Shown: piece by piece, positions 6,495 through 7,296 of the stretch
How positions within the stretch are numbered: the stretch's first letter is position 1
Layout of the letters: every line of letters begins with the position of its first letter
Assembly: GCA_002436205.1 (NCBI GenBank)
Contig: DJKT01000048.1
Coordinates: forward strand, 1-7,296
DNA length: 7,296 nt
Source: Candidatus Peribacter sp. UBA6535
GTDB taxonomy: Bacteria > Patescibacteriota > Gracilibacteria > Peribacterales > Peribacteraceae
Direction of reading: 5' to 3'
Notes under the pieces: model-generated
What the model was told of the DNA's origin: nothing
Database searches by the model: none
The model's input: the letters and a program-made list of their open reading frames with translations, nothing else
Program-made: the position numbers and the translations under genes

Positions 6495-6917
6495 GACTTC
6501 TTTGGCTTGCTTCAATTTCTTAAGCATTTCAAGTAGCTCTGGCTCACTTGCTTCTTTGACATTGATCTGCTGAAGGTTGATCTGCATTCGGGGACGAGTC
6601 TCATCCTCGTAAAGTCCGGATATCTTAGAGAGCATATCCAGTGCCTTTAGTTTCTGGTTGTTGCTTAGTGGCTCGGTTGTTTTTGTAAGCGCCATGTGCC
6701 TGACCTCCCCCACTAAACGCTCTCTTAAAGCGCTTATATCCTCCGTTGCACCTTCCAATGCATCTTTAACCTTATCATTCCTTATCAATCTACTAGCTTG
6801 TACAGCTAGATAGTCATCAGATCCATTGTAGCCTGCTACACGAGCTGCTGCTGTGCCATTTCCGCTATTGCGGAGATACTCATTTATAAATCGCTGTTGC
6901 TTTAGAGTAAGATCCAT
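6462..6917 (-). CDS. terS: Terminase small subunit (Terminase_2-like)
   Basis: A 151-aa protein. Its first about 55 residues carry the Terminase_2 signature: LTLKQQRFINEYL, then GNGTAAARVAGY (the helix-turn-helix that contacts the packaging site), then ASRLIRNDKVKDAL. The middle is helical (ALRERLVGEVRHMAL), and a C-terminal tail (RPRMQINLQQINV, then an acidic/Lys helix) would help oligomerise or bind the large subunit. Small terminases recognise phage DNA and regulate the large-subunit motor during packaging. The length is normal for the family. Oddities: the gene downstream on this strand is not a large terminase but an opposing gene, overlapped by 33 nt at the 3' ends. The start at 6917 has no Shine-Dalgarno site, and a TATAAT lies only 8 nt upstream. 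Family assignment is strong; true packaging function depends on a partner not visible here. Confidence 0.9.
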   Translation of the reverse strand: MDLTLKQQRFINEYLRNSGNGTAAARVAGYNGSDDYLAVQASRLIRNDKVKDALEGATEDISALRERLVGEVRHMALTKTTEPLSNNQKLKALDMLSKISGLYEDETRPRMQINLQQINVKEASEPELLEMLKKLKQAKEVSHESLFDGSE

Positions 6918-6925
6918 ACCGCTTT

Positions 6926-6931
6926 ATTATA
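6926..6931 (-). promoter_or_regulatory. Perfect -10 box (TATAAT) implying a leaderless terS transcript
   Basis: TATAAT on the minus strand ends 8 nt before the terS ATG. Initiation about 7 nt downstream of a -10 box would fall 1-2 nt before, or at, the A of ATG, leaving no room for a ribosome binding site. No convincing -35 hexamer is visible at 16-18 nt upstream, and there is no TG extension, so the call rests on the hexamer and its position. Confidence 0.4.
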
Positions 6932-6984
6932 CTCGCAGGATCGCGCGGAGCTACTACTTCTGGGACTCCTAATCCTCGTAGATA

Positions 6985-7021
6985 AGCAACAGACAACATT
7001 TGCGGACATAAACATGTTGCT
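6985..7021. repeat. Short inverted repeat after the 50-aa gene
   Basis: AGCAACA (6985-6991) and TGTTGCT (7015-7021) are perfect 7-bp arms separated by 23 nt; a second copy of the CAACAT motif (6994-6999) can also pair with 7014-7019. The right arm includes the stop codon of the 50-aa gene. There is no T-run on either side in the right place, so it is a weak terminator candidate at best, or an mRNA-end hairpin. Confidence 0.3.
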
Positions 7022-7172
7022 ACTTTTTGCTTTTTGACTTGCAAATGAGTGCGGCGAATTGTACGAGCCGCGTACCTTGCTCCCGCGCTTCCTCGTCACT
7101 CAACTCCATGCCGTACTCTTCGCGGATAATGTGCTGGAATTCTCTGATGTCTTCAGGGGAGAGTTCTATCAT
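7020..7172 (-). CDS. 50-aa acidic small protein of a type common in CPR genomes
   Basis: ATG 7172 to TAG 7022-7020. The protein begins MIELSPEDIREFQHIIREEYG, continues MELSDEEAREQGTRLVQFAAL, and ends in a Lys/Ser tail (CKSKSKK). The layout 'S-x-EDI-x-EFQ ... x-YG-x-ELSDEEA-x-x-x-G-x-x-LV' is one recalled from many short hypothetical proteins in Patescibacteria, both chromosomal and in mobile elements. No function is established. It is probably two or three amphipathic helices and may bind a partner protein. The match to this pattern, rather than length, makes the reading frame credible; other frames across the same bases are Arg/Ser-rich and look like shadows. No Shine-Dalgarno site is seen. 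It lies 33 nt after the stop of the partial gene to its right. Confidence 0.72.
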   Translation of the reverse strand: MIELSPEDIREFQHIIREEYGMELSDEEAREQGTRLVQFAALICKSKSKK

Positions 7173-7205
7173 GTGACGAGTTTACCACTGCCGCCCTGAC
7201 TATAT

Positions 7206-7296
7206 TTATCTCAGCTTAATGATTGCCTCATTCCACTGCATAATCTGCCCTATAGAGCGGTTCAATATTTCGCCCGGCATCTCCACCAGCTCTAAC
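7206..7296 (-). CDS. C-terminal end of an unidentified protein (partial)
   Basis: Entering from the right edge, one minus-strand frame runs 29 codons (LELVEMPGEILNRSIGQ..., ending NEAIIKLR) to TAA at 7208-7206. The residue mix (amphipathic helix with a Trp, few rare residues) is protein-like, and the stop sits just before the next gene's leader, which is what a real gene end would show. Another frame across the same bases also lacks stops for about 22 codons but looks less natural. The fragment is too short to assign a family. Confidence 0.45.
   Translation of the reverse strand, partial: LELVEMPGEILNRSIGQIMQWNEAIIKLR

Noticed and set aside
6902..7099. 65-codon minus-strand frame next to terS
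   Set aside because: It is Ser/Arg/Cys-rich without any recognisable pattern and conflicts with the better 50-aa gene and the terS start region.
1..7296. CRISPR array, tRNA or rRNA gene, insertion sequence ends, recoded stop codons
   Set aside because: No regularly spaced direct repeats, no cloverleaf or rRNA signature and no transposase were seen; TGA ends the membrane-protein gene and does not interrupt the conserved domains.

Overview
The window looks like part of an integrated mobile element (a prophage or a phage satellite). Its host is probably a Patescibacteria/CPR-type bacterium. The host call is an inference from recalled family resemblance: the serine recombinase subtype, the DUF5659 protein, and two small acidic proteins of a kind common in CPR genomes. 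It also fits the tight gene packing and the near absence of Shine-Dalgarno sites. No rRNA or tRNA gene is present to confirm it. TGA and TAA both serve as ordinary stops, so there is no sign of the TGA-to-glycine code of Absconditabacteria/Gracilibacteria.

Positions 1-5288, all on the minus strand and read right to left, form one compact operon-like block. It begins with a 348-aa protein of unknown function ending in a probable winged helix. Next come a DUF5659 protein, a 663-aa primase-helicase (archaeo-eukaryotic-type primase, then PriCT-1-like, then a RepA/AAA_25-like RecA-fold ATPase, then a terminal winged helix), a 65-aa acidic protein with its start overlapping the primase stop (TAATG), and a 72-aa excisionase/AlpA-like helix-turn-helix protein. 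The block ends in a large serine recombinase that runs off the left edge. After the first gene, the spacings are -1 to 10 nt apart from one 39-nt gap. This is a replication plus integration/excision module.

Positions 5289-5525 are the only sizeable non-coding stretch and separate divergent genes. They hold an unusually complete set of nested inverted repeats (5369-5504) that could fold as a branched RNA of about 136 nt. A second, competing 9-bp pairing reaches exactly to the start codon of the plus-strand gene.

Positions 5526-6494 (plus) encode an unrecognised protein with a membrane segment at each end and a helical middle. It converges on, and overlaps by 33 nt, a terminase small subunit (6462-6917, minus). 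That gene has a TATAAT box so close to its ATG that a leaderless mRNA is likely. To its right are a 50-aa protein too short for usual ORF cut-offs and the C-terminal end of another gene.

Integrase, AlpA/Xis-like regulator, primase-helicase and a small terminase without an adjacent large terminase together recall phage-inducible chromosomal islands. Whether this is a satellite or one end of a full prophage cannot be settled from this window.
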